From Cryptomeria japonica (lineage: Eukaryota > Streptophyta > Pinopsida > Cupressales > Cupressaceae): DNA of 64,000 bases. Within the stretch, counting starts at the first letter, position 1; every line of letters begins with the position of its first letter. Location: assembly GCF_030272615.1 (NCBI RefSeq), contig NC_081411.1:824778397-824842396 (forward strand), given 5' to 3'. The notes under the pieces are model-generated. The model was given only the letters and a program-made list of their open reading frames with translations. It ran no database searches and was not told the DNA's origin. The position numbers and the translations under genes are program-made. Below, piece by piece: positions 46,892-58,445 of this stretch.

Positions 46892-48495
46892 CAGGTGAGA
46901 GCGAAAATTGTAGCCTTGGGTATAGTTGTTCCTATAGTGTAACTTGCCGAAAGGACAAATGGGCCCCACCACAAGTTACAAGGCTCTTAAGTGAGTCACT
47001 GTAGAATGAACTTATGTCCAAAGACATTGAACATGACTAAACACCTTTAAGTAGTAGCCCACCCATTCTATTGATTGAGGATATTTGTGATATAATTCAG
47101 TGCAAGAGAATAGATGGTTTTGCTTCCAAGATACTCACCATACATATTTCCTTGAGTAGAAACATAGCTTTTTGAAAAGTCACTTGTGACTTGATAAAAG
47201 TGGTGATTCCCCCATTATAGGGATCATCTATTTGTTATGCTCGTGCAAGACTTAGTATATCACATCCTTACCTGCCACGATGGGATTCATAAGGTATGTA
47301 GTACCAAAGTCGAAGAAATATCAAGATGTGGGCTGAATTTATCGCAACTGGCCATTTGACCTTAGGGATACAAAGTGTTTGAAGTGTTTCCATTTTAGTC
47401 AAAGACCAAAGTGCAAATTGAGCCAACTTCAGGCTTTGGAAAGAAAACACCTAGAATACACTTAAAGGAAAGGGTCATAAAAAGTCCAAGGATTGGGTTG
47501 ATCTAGACCCATACTCATTTTTGCCTTTGAGGCAACATTCTTGTGTTTGTGTGCTTGCTTTGTTTTCTTGTCAAAGAAACATCATAAAATCCAAAAATCA
47601 AAACAAGTATTCATCCAACCAAACATTTTTTCAAAGCAATCCAAAAAGATAAAAAATAGAGAACAAAGTATCAAAACTTTATGACCATTCTTCACATCTT
47701 GAGAAAGAAGAATCTTCATCAAAACATCAACTTGAAAAGAAGACCATTGAACTCAAAGGCTTTGATCAAAAGGAGGAAATTCTTCTATCTAAATAGACAA
47801 ATCTTTGTCTCTCATAGAGTTTTTCTACGTCACATGCGTCTCTACCTTCAAGGAAAATCAAACGAATTTGATCCAGAGTCATTGAACCGCAGAGCTTTTA
47901 TGCAATATAGAGCTTTGAGTTATCACAAAAACCAAGGAGGCAAGATCAATCCCAACTTCTTCCCAGACATTTGTATCACTTACAACGTAGGTTGAGAAAT
48001 GCCACCAACGCCCAAAAGGGAAGAGATAGAATTTGTTCCATTTGTGACATAAAGCTTTTATTGAAGATAAACATTTCATCCATTTCTCATTCACACATCA
48101 TCTCATTCATTTTCAACTCTCAAAACATTAAAGAGGTTCTTGTACTAAGTTCTCTTTTGGATATTGCTTGAATCAAACACAAAACATCACTTTTAGATTG
48201 TTTCTACATCTAGGATAAGCTCATCCTAAGAGATATCTCGAAGTAGGTTAAAACTAGTTTATGAGTGAATCCTCTCATTACTAGGTAGTTAAGTCTGTAA
48301 CACATCTCAGATTTCTCTAAACCTTATCACATCAAATCTTATAAAAAACAACAAGCAATTCAAAGAAAGAATTTTGGTCACATCTGCCTTTAAGTGCTAG
48401 AGATCCATATAAACACTACACCAATCATCAATCTTTCATTTCATCAACAACTCATCATCATTTCACCCAGCTTCAAACAAAAACTTGTAAACAAA
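46892..48495 (+). other. Distal leader of B
   Basis: An ORF of 104 codons (47681-47995; basic, KKNLHQNINLKRRPLNSK) lies about 500 bases before gag. Some Tat/Ogre elements have an extra ORF upstream of gag, but this one has no recognised domain and may be chance. I see nothing else. Confidence 0.35.
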
Positions 48496-50259
48496 ATGGC
48501 TCATACCTGATCACAATCAAGGCAACGAGAAATAGAAATTGAAGAAGAAGAGGAGGAAAATATAAATGAATTTCAAGAAGCACTTGGAGGAAATGCTAAT
48601 GACAAAAACCCAAGTACTCCTACTCCTACAACAATAGAAAGGGCTCAGCACAACCCTCTCTTTAACAGACTTTTTGATGAAATACTCAGGAGCAATACGA
48701 ATGCTCACTTTTTAAAGCTTGCTCAAGAAGGAGCCAAACTCCCCTCTGACTTTGATCTTGCACAACTAAGACAAGCATCAGAATGACAAAGTCACCATGA
48801 AGAAGAAAGAGGTAGAGATCCCATCAGATATAACATTCCTTGAGGTAACCCACCTCCTCCTCCAAATGAAATGAGATGTTGAGGCAAAAAGTTGAAAATA
48901 TCGCCCAACAACTTCATAGTGGTGTGAAAACTAATCAATTTTCACTCAATGACATTTGTCCCTATCCCTTTGATAATTATCTTTATATTCCACCTTTTCC
49001 ACGAGGATTCGAAACACCCAAATTTGAAAAGTATAGAGGAAAGGGAGATCCTCATGATCATGTTAGGGAATTCCACTCAACTTGCCTCGAAGTGGAATAT
49101 GAAGATACGTACCTCATGCACCTTTTTCCCCAAAGCTTGGGAGGAACAACCACATCATGGTTTTCCCGACTACCAGGTGGCATTAGGACCTTTGAAGAGC
49201 TAGTTCAGAAGTTCTTGGCACATTACTCTCATAACATTGAACGTGATATCACCATGGCTGATCTATGTAACACTAAACAAAAACCAAGTGAACTATTCTT
49301 AGTATTCCTGCAACGATGGCATCAAATGTCTAGCAAACGTTCTCTTTAGTTACTTGAATAAGAACTAGTGGAAATATTTATTTCCAACTTAAACAAAGAA
49401 ATGGAATTTCACCTGGATGTCAAAGACACAGACTCTTTCAATGACATGATCACCAAAGGTTTAAAATGTGAGTGGGCTCTCATCAAGAAAGGACTTATAA
49501 AAATCTATAATGAGCCAAAGGATGGTCCTTGCCCACACTTCAATAGTGACAAACCAAGCTTCTGGAACAAAAACAAAAATGTTTTCAAACGACGGGGTTG
49601 TTGATGCAAGAATTATCAAAAGTGCACAACCTGTAGTTCAATTTGTAGGATAGAATCCCCCACCTCAGACTAACACAGTTGCTCCTCCAAATCAAGGCTG
49701 CATCACATCTCACGATGAACCTAGACCGCGTCAACAAAAACAAAAGCGAACATACACTCCCTTAGGGGAACCCATCGAAATAGTATTACAAGAACTGGTT
49801 TCTCAAAATCTAGTAACTCTACCCAAAACATCAAACTATGAACCTCAAGTCAAACTTGCATGGTGGAGGGATACTGAACATTGTGATTTCCATCAAGGGA
49901 GAGGACACAAGACAAGCAATTGTCACAGATTGAAAGATCTTATTCAGGATCTTATTTACCGAGGTGAAATCAAAATTGAAGGACATGACCCAAAAACAAC
50001 AAATAATGATCATCTAATGTTCAAAAATCCACTTCCATCACAAGATCAAAGGGGTCCTTTCACTTCTAGGAGAGGCACTGATACCACTGATTATACGCAA
50101 GCTACATATAATTACACTGTAAATCACCTGTATGATGCCAGTGAACAAATTGCAACTATAACCATAAAAAATCCCAGCTCCACTTACAATGTTGTTACAC
50201 ACCACACCAAGATTACCATAAAAGCAGCTCCACAAGGCACCCCATCTATCCCAAAATAG
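48496..50259 (+). pseudogene. gag: gag of element B
   Basis: I start at MAHT (48496). The acidic N-terminus (EIEIEEEEEENINEF) is in frame 1 and shifts by one base near 48870. Then comes the capsid domain: PKFEKYRGKGDPHDHVREFH (about 49015-49080), TTSWFSRLPGGIRTFEELVQ, FLAHYSHNIERDITMADLCN, with EIFISNLNKEMEF after two stops at 49348-49360. A second shift lies near 49600. A zinc-knuckle-like CDFHQGRGHKTSNCHRLKD lies at 49880-49940, the same CxxH..H..C form as in G. The stops at 48508, 48784 and 48840 are TGA in places where CGA would fit, and those near 49350 are TAG and TAA where CAG and CAA would fit. Confidence 0.82.
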
Positions 50260-50286
50260 TATAACCTTCTGGAATAGTTAGACAAA

Positions 50287-50955
50287 ATGCTCGCACTGAT
50301 ATCTACCTTAGAGCTATTGTGCCTATCTCCATCTCATAAAACAATCTTGGATCAAGCTCTCCAAGAGGCCTCAGTCCCTGCAAACCTAAATACAGATCAG
50401 TTCCAAGCCATGGTTGGAAGTCTAAAGTCATCACCTTGTCTCACTTTTTCCAAAAGTGACAACTCTTCCTTCCAACAACCTCTTAATGCTTCCCTACACA
50501 TTGAAGGATTTATCAACTAGCATAGGATCAAGCGAGTCTTGATTGATAATGGGGCTGACCTGAATATTTGTACATTGCAGTTGGTCATAGCTTTGGGATA
50601 TGCAATAGAATCAGTGGATCCCCGTAAAAAGATCACAATCAAAGCTTACGATGATGCAAAGCATTCATCCAAAGGAGTTGTGGTACTACCTATCTGAGTG
50701 GGCCCTGTGGTGAAGCATATCATCTGTCAAGTTCTAGACCTTCCTCTGCCATACAATCTATTGTTAGGAAGACCTTGGATACATGCCATGCAAACCGTTC
50801 CATCCACCTACCATCAGTGTATCAAGTTCCCACATAACAATGTAGAGATCACAATCCTGGGCGATGCAAACCCCTTTGCATATTGTCATAATATCAGTCA
50901 TCAACTAGAGATTACCGTTCCTAACAGTAGAGAAGCCATCTCCTCCACCTCATAA
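50287..50955 (+). pseudogene. Protease region of element B
   Basis: Retropepsin core: RVLIDNGADLNICTL at about 50533-50577, with D-N-G where D-T-G or D-S-G is usual, then LLLGRPWIHAMQTVPSTYHQ (50762-50820), the typical (I/L)LGRPW motif, and KFPHNNVEITILGD. Stops interrupt at 50518 (TAG) and 50695 (TGA). It is in the same frame as the downstream G-patch and reverse transcriptase. Confidence 0.75.
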
Positions 50956-51015
50956 ATAAGTCTAGCCTCTCTTGCCAGTTCAAACACCACTATACCCAAG
51001 CAAGAAAATCTCAAG

Positions 51016-51468
51016 ATGAAAGTAGCAGAAGAAGGCCCGAAAGAATACAATTTGAGTCAACTCTTTTGTGTGGGACAAATGCCCACTTCTCCTAGAACAC
51101 ATGGAAAACCTCAGTGGTTACTTCAACAACCACTAATCACGCCAGCATGTACTTTGACACCTTTCATCCTTGGGAAGAGTCAAGAAGAAGAAACCAGAGA
51201 AGAGGACTTAGTGGAATGGATCTATAAAGATTCCATCACCACTGATATGCTGCAAGCTACACTTCCCATGGATCAGTATGGCAAAGGCCTTCTCATTATG
51301 CAAAGAATGGGTTATGATGGTCAGAGTGCTTTGGGACCTTGCAAACAAGGAAGACATGAACCACTACTACCGGAATTAACGCCCAAGGATAATACAGGCC
51401 TAGGCTTTCAAAAGGAGATCTTTCCTAAGCTGAGATTCAAAGGAAAACCCAACAAACCACTATATTAG
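51016..51468 (+). pseudogene. G-patch domain of the B polyprotein
   Basis: GKGLLIMQRMGYDGQSALG, CKQGRHEPL and NTGLGF (residues about 94-136) fit the G-patch pattern of spaced glycines with an MGY core. G-patches bind RNA or activate DEAH helicases, and several retroelement proteases carry one C-terminally. Here it lies between protease and reverse transcriptase in the same frame. It ends at TAG 51466-51468. Confidence 0.75.
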
Positions 51469-52590
51469 CCTATTGCAAAGAGGACACCTTTTATTATAAA
51501 AGCAGCATCAAACACCATCGCAACTCCCCCACTAAGGCTCAAAATCCCAACACAACCATCTACAACGCCAATCATCCCACCAATCAAACCAGTGATCCCA
51601 TCAATAGTAGCAATAACATCAATAGCACCATTAGCAGCAACAACTATATCAGAACCCATAGCAGTATCTATGACACCAGCGGTTCCAGCAGAAGCAGCAG
51701 AGTCAACACTACCAATACTCCCCATATCGGATTCATTGATCCTCATCATCCTTCCTGTAGCATCGATCATTTCATCTACAAAGGTGCATCAACGGATCAC
51801 ACTTGCAGTGTTTAACACAAAGGACATCCTAGTATGGTATAGTAATCGGATATTGGAAAATGAATCAGAGACCGACTCACATGAATGGGAATTTGATTCC
51901 ATCCAACTTAATACTTCAGATGAGGAAGACACATCACTACCTCCACCTCGCAAAGACATCCCTATTTATGGAGGAGCACAGATAAAGACCTCTTGGGTTC
52001 CTGAGATGGAAACTTCTTCCACAGACCCTACGTCACATCCAACACCTGATTCTGACAGGGAGAGTACCATCAATGACCTTCACCACACTGTCCTAACCCT
52101 CACTGACACATCTAATGAACTTAACCTAATCGATGGAGTAATGCCCATTATCCATCCTGAACTCATCGAATGGAACCAACCTAATCCCCCATGTCTTGAC
52201 CTTTTCCAAAATGATGAGGCAATCATTGACTTTTTGGAACTACGGGATAACATACCAAGCGGGGATCACAAAGCTGGATTCGCCATTGAACTTAATAGCG
52301 CAACATACTTTGGGGTGGATGCCAAACCTTTTAGCTACAAAAATATAACAATAAAACATGGATCTTCCAGTGAAAACCACACCATGGCACTGTTTGATTC
52401 AACAAAAGTAAAAAGAAAGAGTGTATCCAATGATGAAAACCTCTCCGAGGTGCTGACGGATGAAAGGTTTGACATTCTCCCTACTAATACACAACATGAA
52501 TGATCAATTGTTCTCATCAAGGAAACAAATGAATACAATGTGGGGACTCCTGAAACTCCTCACCACATACATCTGACATCTCTTCTAACT
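51469..52590 (+). pseudogene. Linker of the B polyprotein upstream of RT
   Basis: It is low in complexity at first (Ile/Pro/Thr/Ala-rich, 51592-51770), then acidic (DSHEWEFDSIQLNTSDEED), then IHPELIEWNQPNPPCLDLF at about 52150-52210, which matches element A. It ends FDILPTNTQHE with TGA at 52501-52503, and the frame goes on into reverse transcriptase. Confidence 0.6.
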
Positions 52591-53460
52591 CTAGAGGAAT
52601 AACCTAAATTTGTAGAGTTCTTTCAAAAGTGATAGATCAACTTTGCATGGTCATATGCAGACATGCCTGGGCTTGATCCTGATTTAGTCATGCATCACCT
52701 CATAGTAGCAGAAGGAGCCAAGCCTATCAAGCAGAAGCTTCACAAGATGCATCCTTAGATTGCAGTACTACTCAAAGCAGAACTCAAGAAATTCCTAGAT
52801 GTTGGTTTCATTAGACCAATTGATTATGCAGATTGGATATCCAATATTGTTCCTATCGGTAAACCAAATGGGGGCATCCGTATTTGTACTTTTAGAGATT
52901 TGAATAAGGCATGTCCTAAGGATGACTTCCCCCTACCAAACATCAACATCATAGTGGACCTAACAGCAGGACATGCCATACTTTCACTCATGGATGGATT
53001 TTCAGGATACAATCAGATAAAGATCGCACCAGAGGATCAACATAAGATAGCCTTCACATGTCCATGGGGCACATACTGCTGGAATGTAATGCCTTTCGGC
53101 CTCAAGAATGCAAGAGCAACCTATCAATGAGCAATGACCACCATCTTCCATGACATGATGCATACCATAATGGAAGATTATGTGGATGACTTACTAGCAA
53201 AATCACTCACCAGAGAAGGTCATCTCGACATATTAGATAAATTCTTTGATATACTGGAACAATATCATGTTCGACTCAACCCAAAGAAATGTGTCTTTGG
53301 AGTAACCTCAGGGAAGCTTCTAGGATACATTGTCTCAAGCAAAGGTATTGAGGTTGATCCAGCAAAGGTCAAAGCAATCATGGACATGCCACCACCAAAG
53401 AACATCAGTCAGTTAAGGACATTACAAGAATGACTACAATCTATCCGAAGATTCATTGCA
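52591..53460 (+). pseudogene. pol: Reverse transcriptase of element B
   Basis: Ty3/gypsy reverse transcriptase in frame 1. Motifs in order: FAWSYADMPGLDP (start of the domain), KLHKMHP, KKFLDVGFIRPI, GGIRICTFRDLNKACPKDDF, LSLMDGFSGYNQIKIAPED, TYCWNVMPFGLKNARATYQ, EDYVDDLLAKS with the YVDD active site (53179-53190), LGYIVSSKGIEVDP, and LQSIRRFIAQLA in the connection. The catalytic Asp residues are present. Stops at 52600, in the pair near 52630, and at 52756, 53128 and 53431 inactivate it. It copies element RNA to DNA inside particles. Confidence 0.93.
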
Positions 53461-54420
53461 CAATTGGCAGATAAGTGTCACCCCTTTACACATCTGCTAC
53501 ACAAAAACATCCACTTTCAATGGGATGCAAGATGCCAGCAAGCATTCCAGATGCTTAAAGACTATCTCATGAATACACCATTGCTGATCCCACTAGATCC
53601 AAGCAGACCGTTACTACTCTATATCTCAGCAACAAGTACAACATTGGGTGTACTATTGGCACAACATAATACAAAAGGGAAAGAGTGTACTATTTACTAC
53701 ATCTCTCACACACTAGTTGGCTATGAACTCAATTACACCCCTATTGAGCGAGCTTGCCTAGCAGCAATCTTGGCAGCAACTAAACTAAGGCACTATCTGT
53801 TAACACACAAGGTACAACTCATTGCAAAGATTGATCCACTCAAATACTTACTCAGCAAAGCAGCATTGACAAGCCACTTGGACAAATGGGTGATGATTCT
53901 CAGTGAATTTGACATTGAGTATGTGGACTGTAAGGCTATCAAAGGACAAGTTATTGCCGATCAATTGGTTGAGGCACCACTCATAGGTGATCATCCTCTC
54001 ATTTCCAATTTTCCAGATGAAGAGATATTCATGATCACAACAACACAACCATGGAAACTATACTTTGATGGTTCGTACACTAGGCATGGCTCAGGGGTAG
54101 ACATTCTATTTATCACACCTCAAGGTGACAACATCCTGAAGTCTTACAGGCTCACATTTCCATGCATAAATAACATAGAAGAGTATGATGCCTTGATCAT
54201 AGGGATTAGGCTAGCCATACAATGGAAGTTACAAGAACTACAAGTATATGGCGACTCCCAACTGGTCATTTGACAATCAACTGATGAATATCAGACAAAG
54301 GACGACAAACTCATGCCATACAAACAAATGGTGGACAAATTAAAGGCATCATTTACTACTATCACCTTTGAGTAGATACCAAGAGAGAAGAATCACGCTG
54401 CTGACGCTATTGTTACCATC
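53461..54420 (+). pseudogene. pol: RNase H and second (archaeal-type) RNase H of element B
   Basis: The first RNase H covers about 53590-53940: LLLYISATSTTLGVLLAQ, YELNYTPIERACLAAI, LRHYLLTHKVQLIAK. The first acidic residue of the usual active site is Ser here. The second covers about 54045-54290: WKLYFDGSYTRHGSGV, NNIEEYDALIIGIRLA, QVYGDSQLVI. Its Asp, Glu and Asp positions are all kept. Acquisition of a second RNase H marks the Tat lineage. Stops: TGA at 54271 and TAG near 54373. Confidence 0.88.
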
Positions 54421-54699
54421 ACATCTCTCCTAGATCTTCCGCAGAATTCAACATGCTATGAGTTCTTGGTAGAACAACTTTGGATCCACGCTTATGATAT
54501 CCCTGAATCTGAGATGATATGTCACCTAATCGATTCTGAATCCCCATGGTATGGTGTGTTCTACACTTATCTCCATGATCACACCCTTCCTCCTAACCAA
54601 TTGAATAACTAACATAAAAACTTCAATCGCCAAACCACTCGATATACCATTATTGCTGAAACCCTATACTGATGCAGTCTTGATGGTACTCTCCTTCGA

Positions 54700-55787
54700 T
54701 GTCTGGAACAAGATGAGATAACAAAGGCCTTGGAAGAGGGACATGAAGGAATTTGTGGAACTCATTCAAGCAGGCTGTCACTAGCCAAGAAACTCCTGCG
54801 CACTGGATACTATTGGCCATCCATGGAAAAGGACTCCTACTACTTTGTTAGAAAGTGCAAGAAATGCCAAGTTCATGGAGACCTGATACATGCACTAGCA
54901 CTGAAACTGCAACCAATCACAACACCATGGCCTTTTTGTCAATGGGGCCTTGACCTTGTGGGTAAAATCCATCCATCTTCATCCAACAGCCATAAATTCA
55001 TTATTACCACCACCGAATATTTCACAAAGTGGATCGAAGCTGTTCCACTTACCCAAGTTATCGGCAAGCAGATCACCTCATTCATCCTTAATTACATCAT
55101 CTGTCAGTATGGTGTACCCATGTCTATCATCACAGATAACGGTCTTCCTTTCAAAAATTAGGATGTCCGTGAACTCTATGAGAAATTTCACATCCAGCAT
55201 ATTACCCACAGGGCAATGGTCAGGCCGAAGTGTCAAACAAGAACATATTAAGAATCCTAAAGAAGATAGTCAATGATGTCGGTCATGATTGGCACGTTCA
55301 ATTGAATCCAGCGCTATGGGCATATCTAACTAGCATTCAAACCCCTATAGGTACAACTCCCTACTCATTGGTCTATGGCACAAAAGCTATTTTACCTATT
55401 GAGGTTGAGATACCATCACTATGGGTTTCCTTGCACAATCTCATTAATGATGAAGCATACAGAGTATCCCATCTCCAAGACTTAGAGCTACTTGATGAGA
55501 AGCGACAAGCTGCATACAATCACCTCAAATCCTATCAACAACACATGTGCAGAAGCTATAATCATCGAGTTAGACCTCATACATTCAAGGTAGGTGATCT
55601 TTTTCTTTGAGAAAATCCTCGTAACCAACCCAACCGAGAACATCAAGGAAAGTTTGAATCAAATTGGCTGGGTCCATATGTTATCACTGCTGTATTTGGG
55701 TCTGGGGCATATTAGTTGGCTACTTTAGAAGGAGAACCGCTAGCAGATCCGATCAACAACATGCACCTCAAACGGTTTTATACATAA
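54700..55787 (+). pseudogene. pol: Integrase of element B
   Basis: Zinc-binding N-terminus: HEGICGTHSS and CKKCQVHGD (HHCC). Catalytic core: WGLDLVGKIH (first Asp), ITDNGLPFKN (second Asp), NGQAEVSNKN (Glu) after a one-base frameshift near 55198. C-terminal region: YNHRVRPHTFKVGDLFL, GKFESNWLGPYVI, EGEPLADPINNMHLKRFYT, ending TAA at 55785-55787. Stops at 55159 (TAG), 55608 (TGA) and 55713 (TAG). There is no chromodomain, which agrees with Tat rather than chromovirus affinity. Confidence 0.9.
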
Positions 55788-58445
55788 AGCTGTACAGAAT
55801 ATCATGCTCACATACATGCTAGAAAATCAATCCAAAAACATCCAGATAAATGTCCTGAAGAAAATACAAAGACATCAAAATGGTAAAGAAAAATCATACA
55901 TCCAAATGGTGAACAACCACTCCGATGGCACCTTGGGTAAGTGCGACGGTGAAAACTTGGCAAACATGCGCCACTCATAAAGGCTATGGCTCCATTGTCT
56001 TTCAGACTTGTTATGATCACATCCACTCCATACACACATCCATCCATCCAAACCATGGCTTGTTATTAATCTGCAATCAAGAAAGTACTTCATGCATCTT
56101 GCGTCCCACTTTTTCATAGTCATGTCTAAACTGGGGGCAATGCCCTTAACCTATTGATGGAAGTGGATTCTACATTGTTTTGTGATTCATTAAGTTCTTC
56201 ATTCAAAACTATCTCACAAAATCCAAAAAAAAAACATTCAAAACAATCATCAAAATACCAAAAACATTTGAAAATTGTCTCACAAAATACCAAAAACATT
56301 CAAAACGATCACAAAATCCAAAAACATTAGAAAACATAAAAAATCAAACAAAAACATGGCAACACATTGTACATACTCATCCAAGCAGATACCAAACAAA
56401 CATTAAAAAATACTCGCACGATGATCACTTCTCAACATCGACCAAACAATCAACATCAACACTCAAAACTGTCTTCAACAAGGATGCATCCTTCCTTACC
56501 AAAACAAAGACAAAATGATGTTTTCTTTGACAAGAAAATTATGTGTTAAGCTATCAAATACTTGGTTGATTTGTGAGTAATTTATTCATTTATATGTATT
56601 AGGTTCCTACAACATTGTTTGTGTATCTTCGGCACATTATTCTAATGAAGTTCTGGGGCATGTCCTAATGGTGTCTACGTGGGAAGTTCACTAAGCTACA
56701 TGATCTTATGCAAAATGCATTCATAGATCACTATGACTTGCTAACTACAATGTATACCTCGACCATATGAGCATGAACCATTACCAAGGATCCATATTCT
56801 TTATTCTTTATGTATATACTGTTTGCATACAAGAACAATGCTCCTTCTTTGGTTCCTCCTCATCCAATTTGGATAAAGGTTTTTGTCTCTTATTAAGGTG
56901 TGAATTTGTCTCAGGATATGACCAACTCAAGATCAAGGAGGATGATCCAAGTCATGCATGAACGGAGATGATCCTTGTCTGTTCCACAAGCAATACTCTG
57001 GTCAACCTGACCCATTATATCAAGTTTTTTGTATTAACTTGCTATATCAAATCCATGTAAGAAATACTCTGGTCATCTTGAATCATTATGTCAAGATGCT
57101 TGTATTTTCTTACAACATTTTAAAGCTCAATGATGAAAAATAAAGCACTATGGATCGTCATTTCATCTCATCTATTTATATGTTACATTCCATTGCATAT
57201 CGCCCATCCATTCACTCATTCATATGTATGATTTGTATGCAAATGTGAACAAAGTTAAAATGCGCAGTTCTGTGACAATTGAGCTGGTCTTGGATACAAT
57301 CGCGACCGAGTACTCTGATACATCATCAATGCATCATGCAAAGCCTCAAATACCTTGCATTCATCGTGGTCATATCATCATCATTACATTTAGTTGCATT
57401 TTGCATCAAGAACATTTCAAATCATTTTAATTGGTTAAAATGCATATAGTTCATTATCATTTATTAAACATTAGTCTTCTTATATCATCTCATCATTGCA
57501 TAATGTTTAGATTCATACGTATAAACCATTTGTCCCTAATTGTATTAGCCATTTACTAGGCATTCATTTTGTGTCAGGTATCAATTATCATTCTATCATC
57601 CTTTATTATCCTTTATCATTTATCGTTGCATACATTCCTTTATCTATTCATTAGTTAAAAAGTGCATTCATTCATCCATTATTAAGTGTCTTATTATGCT
57701 CATTTTAGGATTCATTTACATTGCATTCATTATCCTTTTTTAATTGCATTAAGGTGAAGTTATTAAACCATAAGTTGCATTATCATCATATTATCATTTT
57801 TACTTAATCATATTTAGGCATTTAGAATCATAAAACCATTTGTCTCCAAACATTGGTTCATACCATTTTATATATCCAGTATACGTATGCATTCATTTAG
57901 ACATCATCATATAAACATTTATACTTTACATTTGTTTATCCATATTTCATTCATCTAAAAACATCTAGATGCGTCTACATACATAGAATCATTCATTCAA
58001 AGCTTTACATTAACATCATTGCATATCATTATCTCATCATTATATCAACATGAAGCACAAGATCCTATCCATATAATCATAAGCATACATCATCATCATG
58101 GCATTACATACATAAAGCACTACATCAAACAAAACATGCACAAATGTATAAACCTGCATTCATATGTCAGTATCCAACATCATAAGTCATCATAAAAACA
58201 TGCATATAGGAATCATCTCATAAATACATACATATACACGTATCCATCTAAGCATAAACTCATAAAATCACCATCCTACATAACATCCATACATAACAAA
58301 ATGCATATCATCAAAATATGGGATCTCCTCACATATATCATCTCATGTATCAGAGTCCAATGAAGTCTACAAAAATCGGCTACCAAGAGCCATCCAAGAC
58401 ATACTCCAAAATGACAATATAAATACATGCATGCAAAATGCTCTC
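55788..58445 (+). other. 3' region of B, sense side
   Basis: CTGGGGGCAATGCCC at 56130 and the A-rich CAAAAACATTCAAAA repeats at 56220-56350 parallel element A. From 57400 to 58440 the DNA is rich in CATT/ATCAT text with no coding sense. The small ORFs here are chance. Confidence 0.6.
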
